DNA of 7,644 nucleotides, taken from NCBI GenBank assembly GCA_028292305.1, contig JAQGMQ010000022.1, positions 1 to 7,644 of the forward strand, read 5' to 3'. Origin of the DNA: Rhodoferax sp. Its GTDB lineage: Bacteria; Pseudomonadota; Gammaproteobacteria; Burkholderiales; Burkholderiaceae_C. Each line of letters starts with the position of its first letter. The stretch's first letter is position 1. A model generated the notes under the pieces. That model searched no databases. It saw nothing but the letters and a program-made list of their open reading frames with translations, and had not been told where the DNA came from. This document shows, one piece after another, positions 1 to 7,440 of the stretch. A program made the position numbers and the translations under genes.

Positions 1-1030
1 GCAGGTTGAAGCGCAGGCCCTGCTGCATCGCGTCGTCCCCTTCGATGCGCACGTCGGCGTCCTGCCAGAAGCGCCACAGGTAGGCGCGCTGCTCGGCACA
101 CAGCAGATCGAAGCCGGCCAGCGCCGCTTCGTCCACCGCGCGCGACGCGAGCGCCATCAGCTCGTCCTGCGCCGCATGCTGCGACGTCACGAAGCCGAAG
201 GTCTTGTCCAGCTGCAGGCATTCGCCCTGTACCACCTCGACCTCGAAGCGGTGGCCCAGGCAGGCGGCCGCGCCCGCGTCCTCGCCGCTGGCCAGACCGT
301 GTTTTTCGGTGCGCAGCTGGCTGTGCAGCGCGGTGGCAACCGCCAGGCCGCTGTGTTTGGCGCGGTGCAACAGCACCACCTGGCCGAGCATGCGTTCCGC
401 GGCCACTTCGACCAGCGCCTTGGCCGCGTTGGCCGAGCCCACGCGGGGGTCGTCGCTGGCCTCCATCTCGTGGGCGCGGGCGTCGATGGCCGAGCTGATG
501 GTGATGCGCGCCGCGCCGTCGAGCACGCGGATCTCATACCGCAGCGCGCAGACGGCCTCGCGCTCGAAGCTGACCATGCGGTGGCTGGTCACGGCCACGC
601 GCCGGCCGTTGGGTGAAACCCAGACGAAGGCGCGGGTCAACATGCCGCTTTCGAAGTCGAGCGTGCGCTCAAAGCCCTCGATCACACCGGTGCGCGGGTC
701 GAAGGTCTCTTCGTCGATGCGCCACCACACGGCCTTGCCGTTCGGCACGGCGACGATGAACTGGTTCTGCCGCGGCAGGCTGTGGGCGTTCTCCGGGTAG
801 TGGATGTCTTCCACGTCATGGAAGCCGTTGATGTAGATGGCGTCCTGCTCGGTGCCGGGCCAGCAGGCGCCCTCCTCGTGCGCGCCGCGCAGCCCGATGC
901 GGCCGTTGCCGACGCAGAACAGCGTCTCGTGCAGGGCGGCCCGTCCGGCGTCGAAACCGGTGTCGATCAGGCACCAGGGGGCTACACCAAGCGGTGTGTG
1001 GTCGTGCGGCATGTGTTCGTTGGATTTCAT
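1..1030 (-). CDS. Glycoside hydrolase family 65 protein, N-terminal part (maltose/trehalose/kojibiose phosphorylase-like; 3' end outside window)
   Basis: A reading frame opens at ATG 1030 and stays open to the window edge, giving 343 residues. Residues 35-49 (ETLFCVGNGRIGLRG) match the conserved start of the GH65 N-terminal beta-sandwich domain. The block ending RIEGDDAMQQGLRFNL (about 328-343) matches the segment leading into the (alpha/alpha)6 catalytic barrel. GH65 proteins are usually about 750-800 residues, so the barrel with its catalytic glutamate and phosphate site lies beyond the edge. Known members are mostly cytoplasmic phosphorylases of maltose, trehalose, kojibiose or nigerose, which yield beta-glucose 1-phosphate and a sugar; a minority are hydrolases. 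Which applies cannot be decided here. No signal peptide is seen, fitting a cytoplasmic enzyme. It is last in the visible operon, 45 bases after the ATPase gene. No clear Shine-Dalgarno precedes ATG 1030, and ATG 1012 is a possible alternative start. Family is confident; substrate is not. Confidence 0.88.
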   Translation of the reverse strand, partial: MKSNEHMPHDHTPLGVAPWCLIDTGFDAGRAALHETLFCVGNGRIGLRGAHEEGACWPGTEQDAIYINGFHDVEDIHYPENAHSLPRQNQFIVAVPNGKAVWWRIDEETFDPRTGVIEGFERTLDFESGMLTRAFVWVSPNGRRVAVTSHRMVSFEREAVCALRYEIRVLDGAARITISSAIDARAHEMEASDDPRVGSANAAKALVEVAAERMLGQVVLLHRAKHSGLAVATALHSQLRTEKHGLASGEDAGAAACLGHRFEVEVVQGECLQLDKTFGFVTSQHAAQDELMALASRAVDEAALAGFDLLCAEQRAYLWRFWQDADVRIEGDDAMQQGLRFNL

Positions 1031-1075
1031 GGCGGAACAGTCTGGAAAGAAGCCGGGATGAAGGCGGCGCCGCGG

Positions 1076-2266
<1,191 letters not shown>

Positions 2267-2278
2267 GCAGTGTTCCTG

Positions 2279-3988
2279 TCAGTGTTGGTGTTGGAGGGAA
2301 GCGAAGGCGGCGCTGTAGGGCGGCAGCGTGAAGCTCTGACCATGGCGGGCAGCCTGGGTGGCCGGCGCGGCGATGTCGCCCGTCACCTGCCAGCCATGGA
2401 CGCGGCCGTTGGCCAGCGCGGCCGGCAAGCTGTAGTCAACGGCCGCAGACCCCAGGTTGAAGACGCACAACACGGGCGCGGCACCTGGCTGGCTGCCGCC
2501 ATGGCGCACGAAGGCCAGCACCGAGGCGTGGGCCGGCAACAGGTCGAGCGCGCCGTCGCGCAGCACCGGGTGCGCGCGGCGCCAGGCCAGCGTGGCGCGG
2601 TAGAAATGCAGCAGCGAAGCCGGATCGGCGTCGGCCTGCCCGGCGGCCAGCGGCAGGTGTTCGGCGGCTACCGGCAACCACGGCGCGGCGCCGTTGCTGA
2701 AGCCTGCATGCGGCAGCGCTGCGTCCCAGGGCATCGGTGTGCGGCAGCCGTCACGGCCGCGGTATTCGGGCCACATGGTGATCCCGTACGGGTCTTGCAA
2801 TTGTTCGAACGGCACGTCGACCTCGGGCAGGCCCAGCTCGTCGCCCTGGTAGATGCACAGCGAGCCGCGCAGACAGGCCTGGAGGGCGAACACCAGCCGC
2901 TGCCAGGCCGCGTTGAGCGCCGCGCCGCCACCAACTTGCCAGCGCGTGGCGACGCGGTGCACGTCGTGGTTGGACACGGCCCAGCAGGCCCAGCCGTCGA
3001 CCACGGGCGTCTCGAAGCGGTCGATCACGCCGTGGAAAAACGGCGCGTCGCAGCGCGGGCCGAGCAGGTCGAAGCTGTAGGCCATGTGCAGCTTGTCGCC
3101 GCCGCCGGTGTATTCGGCGATGCGCACCAGGGCGTCGTCGTCGGTGACTTCGCCCACGGTGCCGATGTCCGGATAGGCATCGAGCAGCTGGCGCAGGCGG
3201 CGCAGGAAGGCCAGGTTCTCGGGCTGGCTCTTGTCGTACTGGTGCAGTTGCCAGGCATAGGGCGTGACGGTGTTGACGGCCGGGTCGTAGGCGGCCTGGG
3301 TGCGCGGCGGGTTGTCGCGCAGCAAGGCGTCGTGGAAGCAGAAGCAGATCACGTCGAAGCGGAAGCCGTCGACGCCGCGTTCGAGCCAGAAACGCACGGC
3401 GTCGAGCGCGGCCTCCTGCACCAGCGGGTTGTGGAAATTCAGGTCGGGCTGGCTGGTGAGGAAGTTGTGCAGGTAGTACTGGCGCCGGCGCGTGTCCCAT
3501 TGCCAGGCGCTGCCGCCAAAAATCGACTGCCAGTTGTTCGGCGGCGTGCCGTCGGCCTTGGGGTCGGCCCAGACGAACCAGTCGGCGCGCGGGTTGTCGC
3601 GGCTGGCGCGAGATTCGACGAACCATGGATGCTGGTCGGAGCAGTGGCTCATGACCTGGTCGATCAGCACCTTCAGGCCCTGCGCGTGGGCGGCCTGCAC
3701 CAAGGTGTCGAAATCGGCCAGGCTGCCGAAGATCGGGTCGACGTCCTTGTAGTCGGCGATGTCGTAGCCGAAGTCCTTCATCGGGCTCTTGAAGAACGGC
3801 GACAGCCACAGCGCCTCGACGCCGAGTTCGACCAGGTGCGGCAGGCGCTGCACCACGCCGGCCAGATCGCCGATGCCGTCGCCGTTGCTGTCCTGGAAGC
3901 TGCGCGGATAGACCTGGTACAGCACGGCGCCGCGCCACCAGTCGGGGTTGCGCGCGGCAGGGCCGTGGGGCGTGGATGATGGGTTCAT
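2279..3988 (-). CDS. GH13 alpha-glucosidase of the oligo-1,6-glucosidase/AglA group
   Basis: This 569-residue cytoplasmic enzyme (no signal peptide) should release glucose from the non-reducing end of short alpha-glucosides brought in by the transporter. The start of the (beta/alpha)8 barrel is WWRGAVLYQVYPRSF (17-31), followed by a metal-binding loop DSNGDGIGD (33-41). GH13 motifs in order: DQVMSH (110-115), QPDLNF (180-185, typical of this group), GFRFDV with nucleophile D212, GEV with acid/base E280, and NHD with stabiliser D342. All three catalytic carboxylates are present. The residue after the nucleophile is V213; alpha-1,4-specific relatives usually carry Thr or Ala there, while oligo-1,6-glucosidases carry Val. 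Two cysteines follow closely (C215, C217). ATG 3988 is preferred over an in-frame start at 4024: it lies four bases after the permease stop and has AAGGG at 3997-4001, eight bases upstream, whereas 4024 would overlap the permease. Gene order recalls S. meliloti aglA. Trehalose synthase-type or sucrose-active enzymes of GH13 are less likely alternatives. Confidence 0.93.
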   Translation of the reverse strand: MNPSSTPHGPAARNPDWWRGAVLYQVYPRSFQDSNGDGIGDLAGVVQRLPHLVELGVEALWLSPFFKSPMKDFGYDIADYKDVDPIFGSLADFDTLVQAAHAQGLKVLIDQVMSHCSDQHPWFVESRASRDNPRADWFVWADPKADGTPPNNWQSIFGGSAWQWDTRRRQYYLHNFLTSQPDLNFHNPLVQEAALDAVRFWLERGVDGFRFDVICFCFHDALLRDNPPRTQAAYDPAVNTVTPYAWQLHQYDKSQPENLAFLRRLRQLLDAYPDIGTVGEVTDDDALVRIAEYTGGGDKLHMAYSFDLLGPRCDAPFFHGVIDRFETPVVDGWACWAVSNHDVHRVATRWQVGGGAALNAAWQRLVFALQACLRGSLCIYQGDELGLPEVDVPFEQLQDPYGITMWPEYRGRDGCRTPMPWDAALPHAGFSNGAAPWLPVAAEHLPLAAGQADADPASLLHFYRATLAWRRAHPVLRDGALDLLPAHASVLAFVRHGGSQPGAAPVLCVFNLGSAAVDYSLPAALANGRVHGWQVTGDIAAPATQAARHGQSFTLPPYSAAFASLQHQH

Positions 3989-3992
3989 GTCA

Positions 3993-4838
3993 TCAGCCCT
4001 TGACTGCGCCGGAGGTGAGGCCACCGACGATCTTGCGCTGGAAGGCCAGCACCAGCACGATCAGCGGCAGCGTCACCAGCACCGAGGCGGCCATGATCTT
4101 GCCCCAGGGGATTTCGTATTTGTCGGCACCGCTGATCAGCGAGATCGACACCGGCACGGTGCGGTCGGCGTTGTTCAGCACGAAGGTCAGCGCGAACATG
4201 AACTCGTTCCACGCGGCGATGAAGGCCAGCAGGCCGGTGGTGACCAGCGCCGGCCACATCACCGGCAGGAACACCTTGGTGATGATGGCCCAGGGGCTGC
4301 AGCCGTCCATGATGGCGGCCTCTTCCAGCTCCTTGGGCAAGTCGCGCACGAAGGTGGTGAGCACCCACACGGTGAACGGCAGTGTGAAGATCATGTAGGG
4401 CAGCGTGAGGCCCCACCAGTGGTTGTAGAAGCCGATGTACTGCATCAGCTCGAACATGCCGGACAGCACCGCCACCTGCGGGAACATCGACACCGCGAGC
4501 ACACACATCAGCAGCAGGCCCTTGCCGCGAAAGCTGATGCGGCCCAGCGCATAGGCCGCGGTGACGCCCAGCGCCAGCGAGGCCACCACCACCAGGAACG
4601 ACACGCCCAGCGAGTTGAAGATGTGCCGGCCGAACGGCTGCTCGGGCACGGTGAACAGCGCGATGTAGTTCTTCAGGCTCGGCGCATCGGGCCACAGCGA
4701 AGTGCTGAACAGCTCGGTGCCCGACTTCAGCGAGGTGACGATCGCGAAGTAGAACGGGAACAGGCAGAACAGGCAGATCACCGTCACCAGCGCATACAGG
4801 CCGATCTTGCCGATCACTCTTTGGGTCGTGAGGTCCAT
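3993..4838 (-). CDS. Carbohydrate ABC transporter permease, MalG type (CUT1 family)
   Basis: This 281-residue inner-membrane protein is one of the two channel subunits of the importer. It shows about six hydrophobic segments: near residues 12-36, 76-98, 107-128, 141-163, 199-220 and 239-265. The cytoplasmic EAA loop that docks on the ATPase is clear: E173-A174-A175, G179, and LP at 191-192. The C-terminus, ending GGLTSGAVKG, is typical of MalG-like permeases. The start at ATG 4838 has a good AAGGA ribosome site (4845-4849) six bases upstream. A longer in-frame version from 4961 would overlap the preceding permease by about 100 bases and add an Arg/Ser/Cys-rich stretch unlike the family, so I reject it. 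It lies 25 bases after the partner permease and four bases before the glucosidase, so the genes are very likely co-transcribed and translationally coupled. By position it corresponds to AglG/ThuG of rhizobial alpha-glucoside systems. Confidence 0.94.
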   Translation of the reverse strand: MDLTTQRVIGKIGLYALVTVICLFCLFPFYFAIVTSLKSGTELFSTSLWPDAPSLKNYIALFTVPEQPFGRHIFNSLGVSFLVVVASLALGVTAAYALGRISFRGKGLLLMCVLAVSMFPQVAVLSGMFELMQYIGFYNHWWGLTLPYMIFTLPFTVWVLTTFVRDLPKELEEAAIMDGCSPWAIITKVFLPVMWPALVTTGLLAFIAAWNEFMFALTFVLNNADRTVPVSISLISGADKYEIPWGKIMAASVLVTLPLIVLVLAFQRKIVGGLTSGAVKG

Positions 4839-4863
4839 GGGTCGTCCTTCGGGCTTGGTTGTT

Positions 4864-5802
4864 TTATTTCTTGCCGCCGAGGTCGACGCGCGAGACCTTG
4901 AGGTACAGCAGCGTGCAGGCGCCGATGATGAGAAACAGCACCGTGGACGCGGCCGAGCCATAACCCACGTAGTTGTTGTCGACGATCTCGCGGCGCACGA
5001 AGCCGGACATGCTGATGGTGTCCACGCTGTTCGAGGTCATCACGTAGATGATGTCGAACACCCGCAGCGCGTCGAGCAGGCGGAAGATCACGGCCACCAT
5101 CAGCGCCGGCCAGATCAGCGGCAGCGTCACCTTGAAGAACACCTTGACGGGGTGGATGCCGTCGACGTAAGCGGCCTCATAACAGTCGCGCGGCAACATC
5201 TGTAGCGCGGCCAGTGTCAGGAGCGCCATGAAGGGCGTGGTCTTCCACACGTCGACCAGCACCACCGACCACAGGGCGTAGTTGGGATCGGCCGTCCAGG
5301 CGATGTTGTGGTCGATGAGGTGCGCGCTCTTGAGCATCGCGTTCATCACGCCGAACTGGTCGTGCATGATCCAGGCCCACATCTTGGCCGAGACGATGGT
5401 CGGTATGGCCCAGGGCACCAGCACCGCGGCCCGCACCAGCGCCCGGCCCTTGAATTCGGCGTTGAGCACCAGCGCGAACACCACGCCGAGCACCGTCTCC
5501 AGCACCACCGAAAAGAGGGAGAACTTGAAGGTGTTGCGGATGGCCATGCCCCAGTCGGTATGCCAGAAGCCTTCGGCCGTGCCGAAGTTGAAGACCCCGT
5601 AGTCGCCGAAGTAGTTGGCCAGGCCGACCATCTTGTAGGTGGCGTCGCCGATGGTGTCCAGGCTGGCGTCGGTGAAGCTGAACCAGATCGTGCGCGACAG
5701 CGGCCAGCCGGCCACGAGCAGCAGCACGACCAAGGTCGGCGCGAGGAACAACCAGGCGCTGCGGGTGCGTTCCTGCGTGAGCGCGGATTTAGGGCTGGAC
5801 AT
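4864..5802 (-). CDS. Carbohydrate ABC transporter permease, MalF type (CUT1 family)
   Basis: This 312-residue inner-membrane protein is the first permease subunit of the importer. A short cytoplasmic N-terminus with charged residues (SALTQERTRSAW) leads into the first hydrophobic segment (about 16-38). A periplasmic stretch follows (about 42-90), then segments near 92-114, 124-146, 176-200, 224-245 and 280-302. The EAA loop is present: E209-A210-A211, G215, LP at 227-228. At this size it lacks the large periplasmic insertion of E. coli MalF and resembles the short permeases of rhizobial agl and thu systems. I chose ATG 5802 because its N-terminus matches the family. The only longer option seen is a GTG at 5874, which would place Pro/Arg-rich residues in front and would read through the stem-loop at 5858-5894. 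The ribosome site is weak (GAAAG, 5809-5813), which would fit lower synthesis than the binding protein. Confidence 0.93.
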   Translation of the reverse strand: MSSPKSALTQERTRSAWLFLAPTLVVLLLVAGWPLSRTIWFSFTDASLDTIGDATYKMVGLANYFGDYGVFNFGTAEGFWHTDWGMAIRNTFKFSLFSVVLETVLGVVFALVLNAEFKGRALVRAAVLVPWAIPTIVSAKMWAWIMHDQFGVMNAMLKSAHLIDHNIAWTADPNYALWSVVLVDVWKTTPFMALLTLAALQMLPRDCYEAAYVDGIHPVKVFFKVTLPLIWPALMVAVIFRLLDALRVFDIIYVMTSNSVDTISMSGFVRREIVDNNYVGYGSAASTVLFLIIGACTLLYLKVSRVDLGGKK

Positions 5803-5857
5803 GGGAGGCTTTCGGAAGCGGGGATGAAGTCGGGCAGTGAAGCCGGGCAGGCATGGC

Positions 5858-5894
5858 GACGCCAGCCGGGGCACGCAGAAGCCCGGTCGGCGCC
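5858..5894 (-). other. Intercistronic stem-loop between binding-protein and permease genes
   Basis: In the minus-strand transcript, arms 5882-5894 and 5858-5870 can form a 13-position stem with 10 Watson-Crick pairs, two G-U pairs and one A-C mismatch, around an 11-base loop. No U-run follows, so it is not a classical terminator. Such structures between a binding-protein gene and its permease genes often protect the upstream mRNA from 3' decay or lower downstream expression, as in the E. coli malE-malF gap. That role is inference. The pairing is read directly from the sequence; GC-rich DNA can form such stems by chance. Confidence 0.5.
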
Positions 5895-5896
5895 GT

Positions 5897-5910
5897 GCCG
5901 CGTCAGCGGC
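5897..5910 (-). other. Short stem-loop just after the binding-protein stop
   Basis: A perfect 5-base-pair GC stem (GCCGC/GCGGC) closes a four-base loop, starting seven bases after the binding-protein stop codon and two bases before the larger stem-loop. The two together could act as one mRNA stabilising or attenuating element. Alone it is small enough to occur by chance. Confidence 0.3.
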
Positions 5911-5917
5911 GGATGAC

Positions 5918-7183
5918 TTACCAGCTCGGTCCGCGGCGGATCGAATTGATCTTGGCTTCGAGCTTCTTCAGGCCTTCGTCGGCTTTGACGCCGCCGGACA
6001 ACACGTCATGCGCGGTGTTCCAGAAGGCAGCCGAGACTTCGTTGTACTTGGCGCCGGTCAGGGTGGCCGGGCGCGGCACGGCGTTGGTGAAGGTGTCGTA
6101 CAACGTGCCGAAGAAGGGGTTGGCCTTCAGCACTTCGCCGTCCTTGTAGAGCGCGGGGATGGTCGGGTTGTACGAACCGCGGATGGCGCGGTCCTTTTGC
6201 ACGGCGGCGCTGCTGAGGTACATCACCAGGTCGGCGGCCTCGGCCGGGTGCGTCGAATACCTGACCACGGCCAGGTTCCAGCCGCCCAGCGTGGCGGCAC
6301 TCTTGCCGTCTGCGCCCTTGGGCAGCGCGACCACGCCGACCTTGTCCTTGACCGGGCTGTCGGCGCCCTGGCTCAGCGACCAGGCATAGGGCCAGTTGCG
6401 CATGAAGACCGAGTTGCCCTTCTGGAACACGCCACGCGCGTCTTCTTCGCCGTAATTCAGCACGCCGGTGGGACTGATGGTGTTGATCCAGCCGGCGGCG
6501 GTGGCGAGGGCCTTGGCGGCCTGCGGGTTGTTGACCGTGACCTTGCCGGATGCGTCGACGATGGCGCCGCCGCCAAAACTGGCGATCCATTCGAGCGCGT
6601 TGCAGGACAGGCCTTCATAGGCCTTGGCCTGGAACACGTAGCCCTGCATGTCGGCATTGCCTGACTTGCGTTCGCCGTCCATCACCTTCCTGGCGGTGGC
6701 GGTGAGTTCGTCCCAGGTGGTGGGCGCCTTCTCGTTGTATTTGGCGAGCAGGTCCTTGCGGTAGTACAGCACGCCGGCATCGGTGAACCAGGGCATGGCC
6801 AGCAGCTTGCCGTCGACGGTGTTGTTGGCCACGATGGCCGGGAAGTGTTCCTTCTCTGCCCCCTTGGTGTAGGGCGTGAGGTCGAGCAGGTGGGCCTTCA
6901 GGCTGCCGGGCCAGACGATGTCGGCGGTGATCACGTCCACATCGGTGGACTTGGCGGCGAACATCTGGCGGAACAGGCCCAGGATGTCGGAGGTGGACTG
7001 CGGGATCGTCAGGTGCTTGACGGTGTTGCCGGTCTTCTTGCTCCACTCGTCGGTGGCTTTTTTGCAGAACTCGAAGTCTTGCCCCACGGTGCCGCACGAC
7101 ACCGTGATCGTCACCGCCGCGTTCGCCCCGAACGCCGCCAGGGCCAAGATCAAAGCCGCCGAACCACTTTTCATTGTGAACAT
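5918..7183 (-). CDS. Periplasmic carbohydrate-binding protein of the ABC importer (alpha-glucoside type, ThuE/AglE-like)
   Basis: This 421-residue protein captures the sugar in the periplasm and delivers it to the permeases. The N-terminus is a Sec signal peptide: K5, a hydrophobic core at about 9-19 and an Ala-Asn-Ala cleavage site, so the mature protein probably starts near A23. No lipobox is seen. The rest fits the MalE-like extracellular solute-binding family 1 (length about 400-430; ADIVWPGSLKAHLLDLTPY at 87-105; AMPWFTDAGVLYYRKDLL at 129-146; NWPYAW at 263-268). C30 and C40 near the mature N-terminus may form a disulfide, and C194 is a third cysteine. The segment CGTVGQDFEFC reminds me of trehalose/maltose-binding proteins of the ThuE kind, but that is recall, not a search. 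ATG 7183 is preferred: AAGAGA lies at 7191-7196. An in-frame TTG at 7222 would put charged residues before the signal peptide, and ATG 7174 lacks a ribosome site. First gene of the operon. Confidence 0.94.
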   Translation of the reverse strand: MFTMKSGSAALILALAAFGANAAVTITVSCGTVGQDFEFCKKATDEWSKKTGNTVKHLTIPQSTSDILGLFRQMFAAKSTDVDVITADIVWPGSLKAHLLDLTPYTKGAEKEHFPAIVANNTVDGKLLAMPWFTDAGVLYYRKDLLAKYNEKAPTTWDELTATARKVMDGERKSGNADMQGYVFQAKAYEGLSCNALEWIASFGGGAIVDASGKVTVNNPQAAKALATAAGWINTISPTGVLNYGEEDARGVFQKGNSVFMRNWPYAWSLSQGADSPVKDKVGVVALPKGADGKSAATLGGWNLAVVRYSTHPAEAADLVMYLSSAAVQKDRAIRGSYNPTIPALYKDGEVLKANPFFGTLYDTFTNAVPRPATLTGAKYNEVSAAFWNTAHDVLSGGVKADEGLKKLEAKINSIRRGPSW

Positions 7184-7190
7184 AATTTTG

Positions 7191-7196
7191 TCTCTT
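7191..7196 (-). promoter_or_regulatory. Ribosome binding site of the sugar-binding protein gene
   Basis: AAGAGA on the minus strand, seven bases before ATG 7183. It supports 7183 over the in-frame TTG at 7222 and the ATG at 7174. Confidence 0.6.
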
Positions 7197-7201
7197 GTTT
7201 T

Positions 7202-7213
7202 TTGAATATTCAA
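7202..7213. promoter_or_regulatory. Perfect 12-base palindrome TTGAATATTCAA in the operon leader
   Basis: The 12 bases equal their own reverse complement and lie 18 bases before the binding-protein start codon. The site could bind a dimeric regulator or form a weak hairpin near the ribosome site. AT-rich DNA makes short palindromes likelier by chance, and no regulator gene is in view. Confidence 0.3.
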
Positions 7214-7228
7214 CTTACTCAAGCGACA

Positions 7229-7244
7229 TGATTGTGTTCAATCA
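7229..7244. promoter_or_regulatory. Inverted repeat TGATTG-N4-CAATCA in the operon leader
   Basis: Two perfect 6-base arms around four bases, about 46 bases before the start codon. It could be an operator half-site pair or a small mRNA hairpin. No regulator family is recognised from it. Confidence 0.3.
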
Positions 7245-7281
7245 ACCATTCAATTTTTTAAGTGTTTACCCGCGACGTTGT

Positions 7282-7309
7282 ATTTTCATGACGTGATGAA
7301 CGTATGCAA
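7282..7309 (-). promoter_or_regulatory. Weak sigma-70-like promoter candidate for the sugar operon
   Basis: On the minus strand, TTGCAT (7304-7309, three of six consensus bases) is followed after 16 bases by GAAAAT (7282-7287, four of six). It is the best -35/-10 pair I could find in the AT-rich leader, about 100 bases before the binding-protein start. The poor match would fit an activator-dependent promoter, or the real start may lie elsewhere in the leader. Confidence 0.25.
7285..7300. promoter_or_regulatory. Near-palindrome with central CG, possible LacI/GalR-type operator
   Basis: The 16 bases TTCATGACGTGATGAA are symmetric at 14 of 16 positions around a central CG step. Operators of LacI/GalR-family sugar regulators are often 14-18 base palindromes with a central CG. 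The site overlaps the -10 element and spacer of the promoter candidate, where a repressor would be effective. No regulator gene is visible, so this rests on symmetry and position only. Confidence 0.3.
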
Positions 7310-7321
7310 TAAAAACATAAA

Positions 7322-7336
7322 ACCAGGCAAGCTGGT
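7322..7336 (-). other. Small stem-loop followed by a T-rich tract
   Basis: The minus strand reads ACCAG-N5-CTGGT and then runs into a T-rich stretch (7310-7321). A 5-base-pair stem with an interrupted U-tract could be a weak backup terminator behind 7371-7403, or chance. It sits just upstream of the sugar operon's promoter candidate. Confidence 0.25.
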
Positions 7337-7370
7337 CAGCGTGCGCGTTGCCAAGTCACCGCTGTCGGAC

Positions 7371-7403
7371 AAAAAAAAACCGGCCCACAAAGGACCGGCT
7401 TTT
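7371..7403 (-). terminator. Rho-independent terminator of the DUF4148-like gene
   Basis: The minus-strand RNA forms a stem from 7392-7403 and 7375-7386 around loop TTTGT (7387-7391): six GC pairs, two G-U pairs and four outer A-U pairs. It is directly followed by nine consecutive Ts (7379 to 7371). It lies 37 bases after the stop at 7441 and should separate that gene from the sugar operon. The opposite strand has only four Ts after the stem, so termination there would be weak. Confidence 0.88.
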
Positions 7404-7412
7404 GGCTGAACC

Positions 7413-7429
7413 GTCCGCAGCGAGCGGAC
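7413..7429 (-). other. Hairpin between the DUF4148-like stop codon and its terminator
   Basis: Perfect 6-base arms GTCCGC and GCGGAC enclose a five-base loop, 11 bases after the stop. No T-run follows. It may stabilise the mRNA 3' end together with the terminator. Confidence 0.35.
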
Positions 7430-7440
7430 CTCGTGGGGGC

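Noticed and set aside
3360..3366. Possible loss of GH13 catalytic residues because of the odd FDVICFCF stretch
   Set aside because: Recounting shows nucleophile D212, acid/base E280 and D342 all present in their motifs, so the enzyme should be active.
2751..3938. Minus-strand frame of 395 codons inside the glucosidase gene
   Set aside because: Out of frame with all GH13 motifs and Arg-rich throughout; a shadow of the real gene.
3948..4901. Plus-strand open frame of 317 codons opposite the MalG-type permease
   Set aside because: Same shadow effect: a His/Gln/Arg-rich translation with no motif, antisense to a permease with a clear EAA loop and membrane segments.
5837..6664. Plus-strand open frame of 275 codons opposite the sugar-binding protein
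   Set aside because: Antisense to a gene with a signal peptide and family motifs; the translation has no domain I recognise and matches the GC-driven shadow pattern.
7266..7318. Two tiny overlapping minus-strand frames in the leader (ATG 7318 to TGA 7286; ATG 7289 to TAA 7266), a possible leader peptide
   Set aside because: Only 10 and 7 residues, neither with a ribosome site, and no codon run suggesting attenuation. Chance is the simpler reading.
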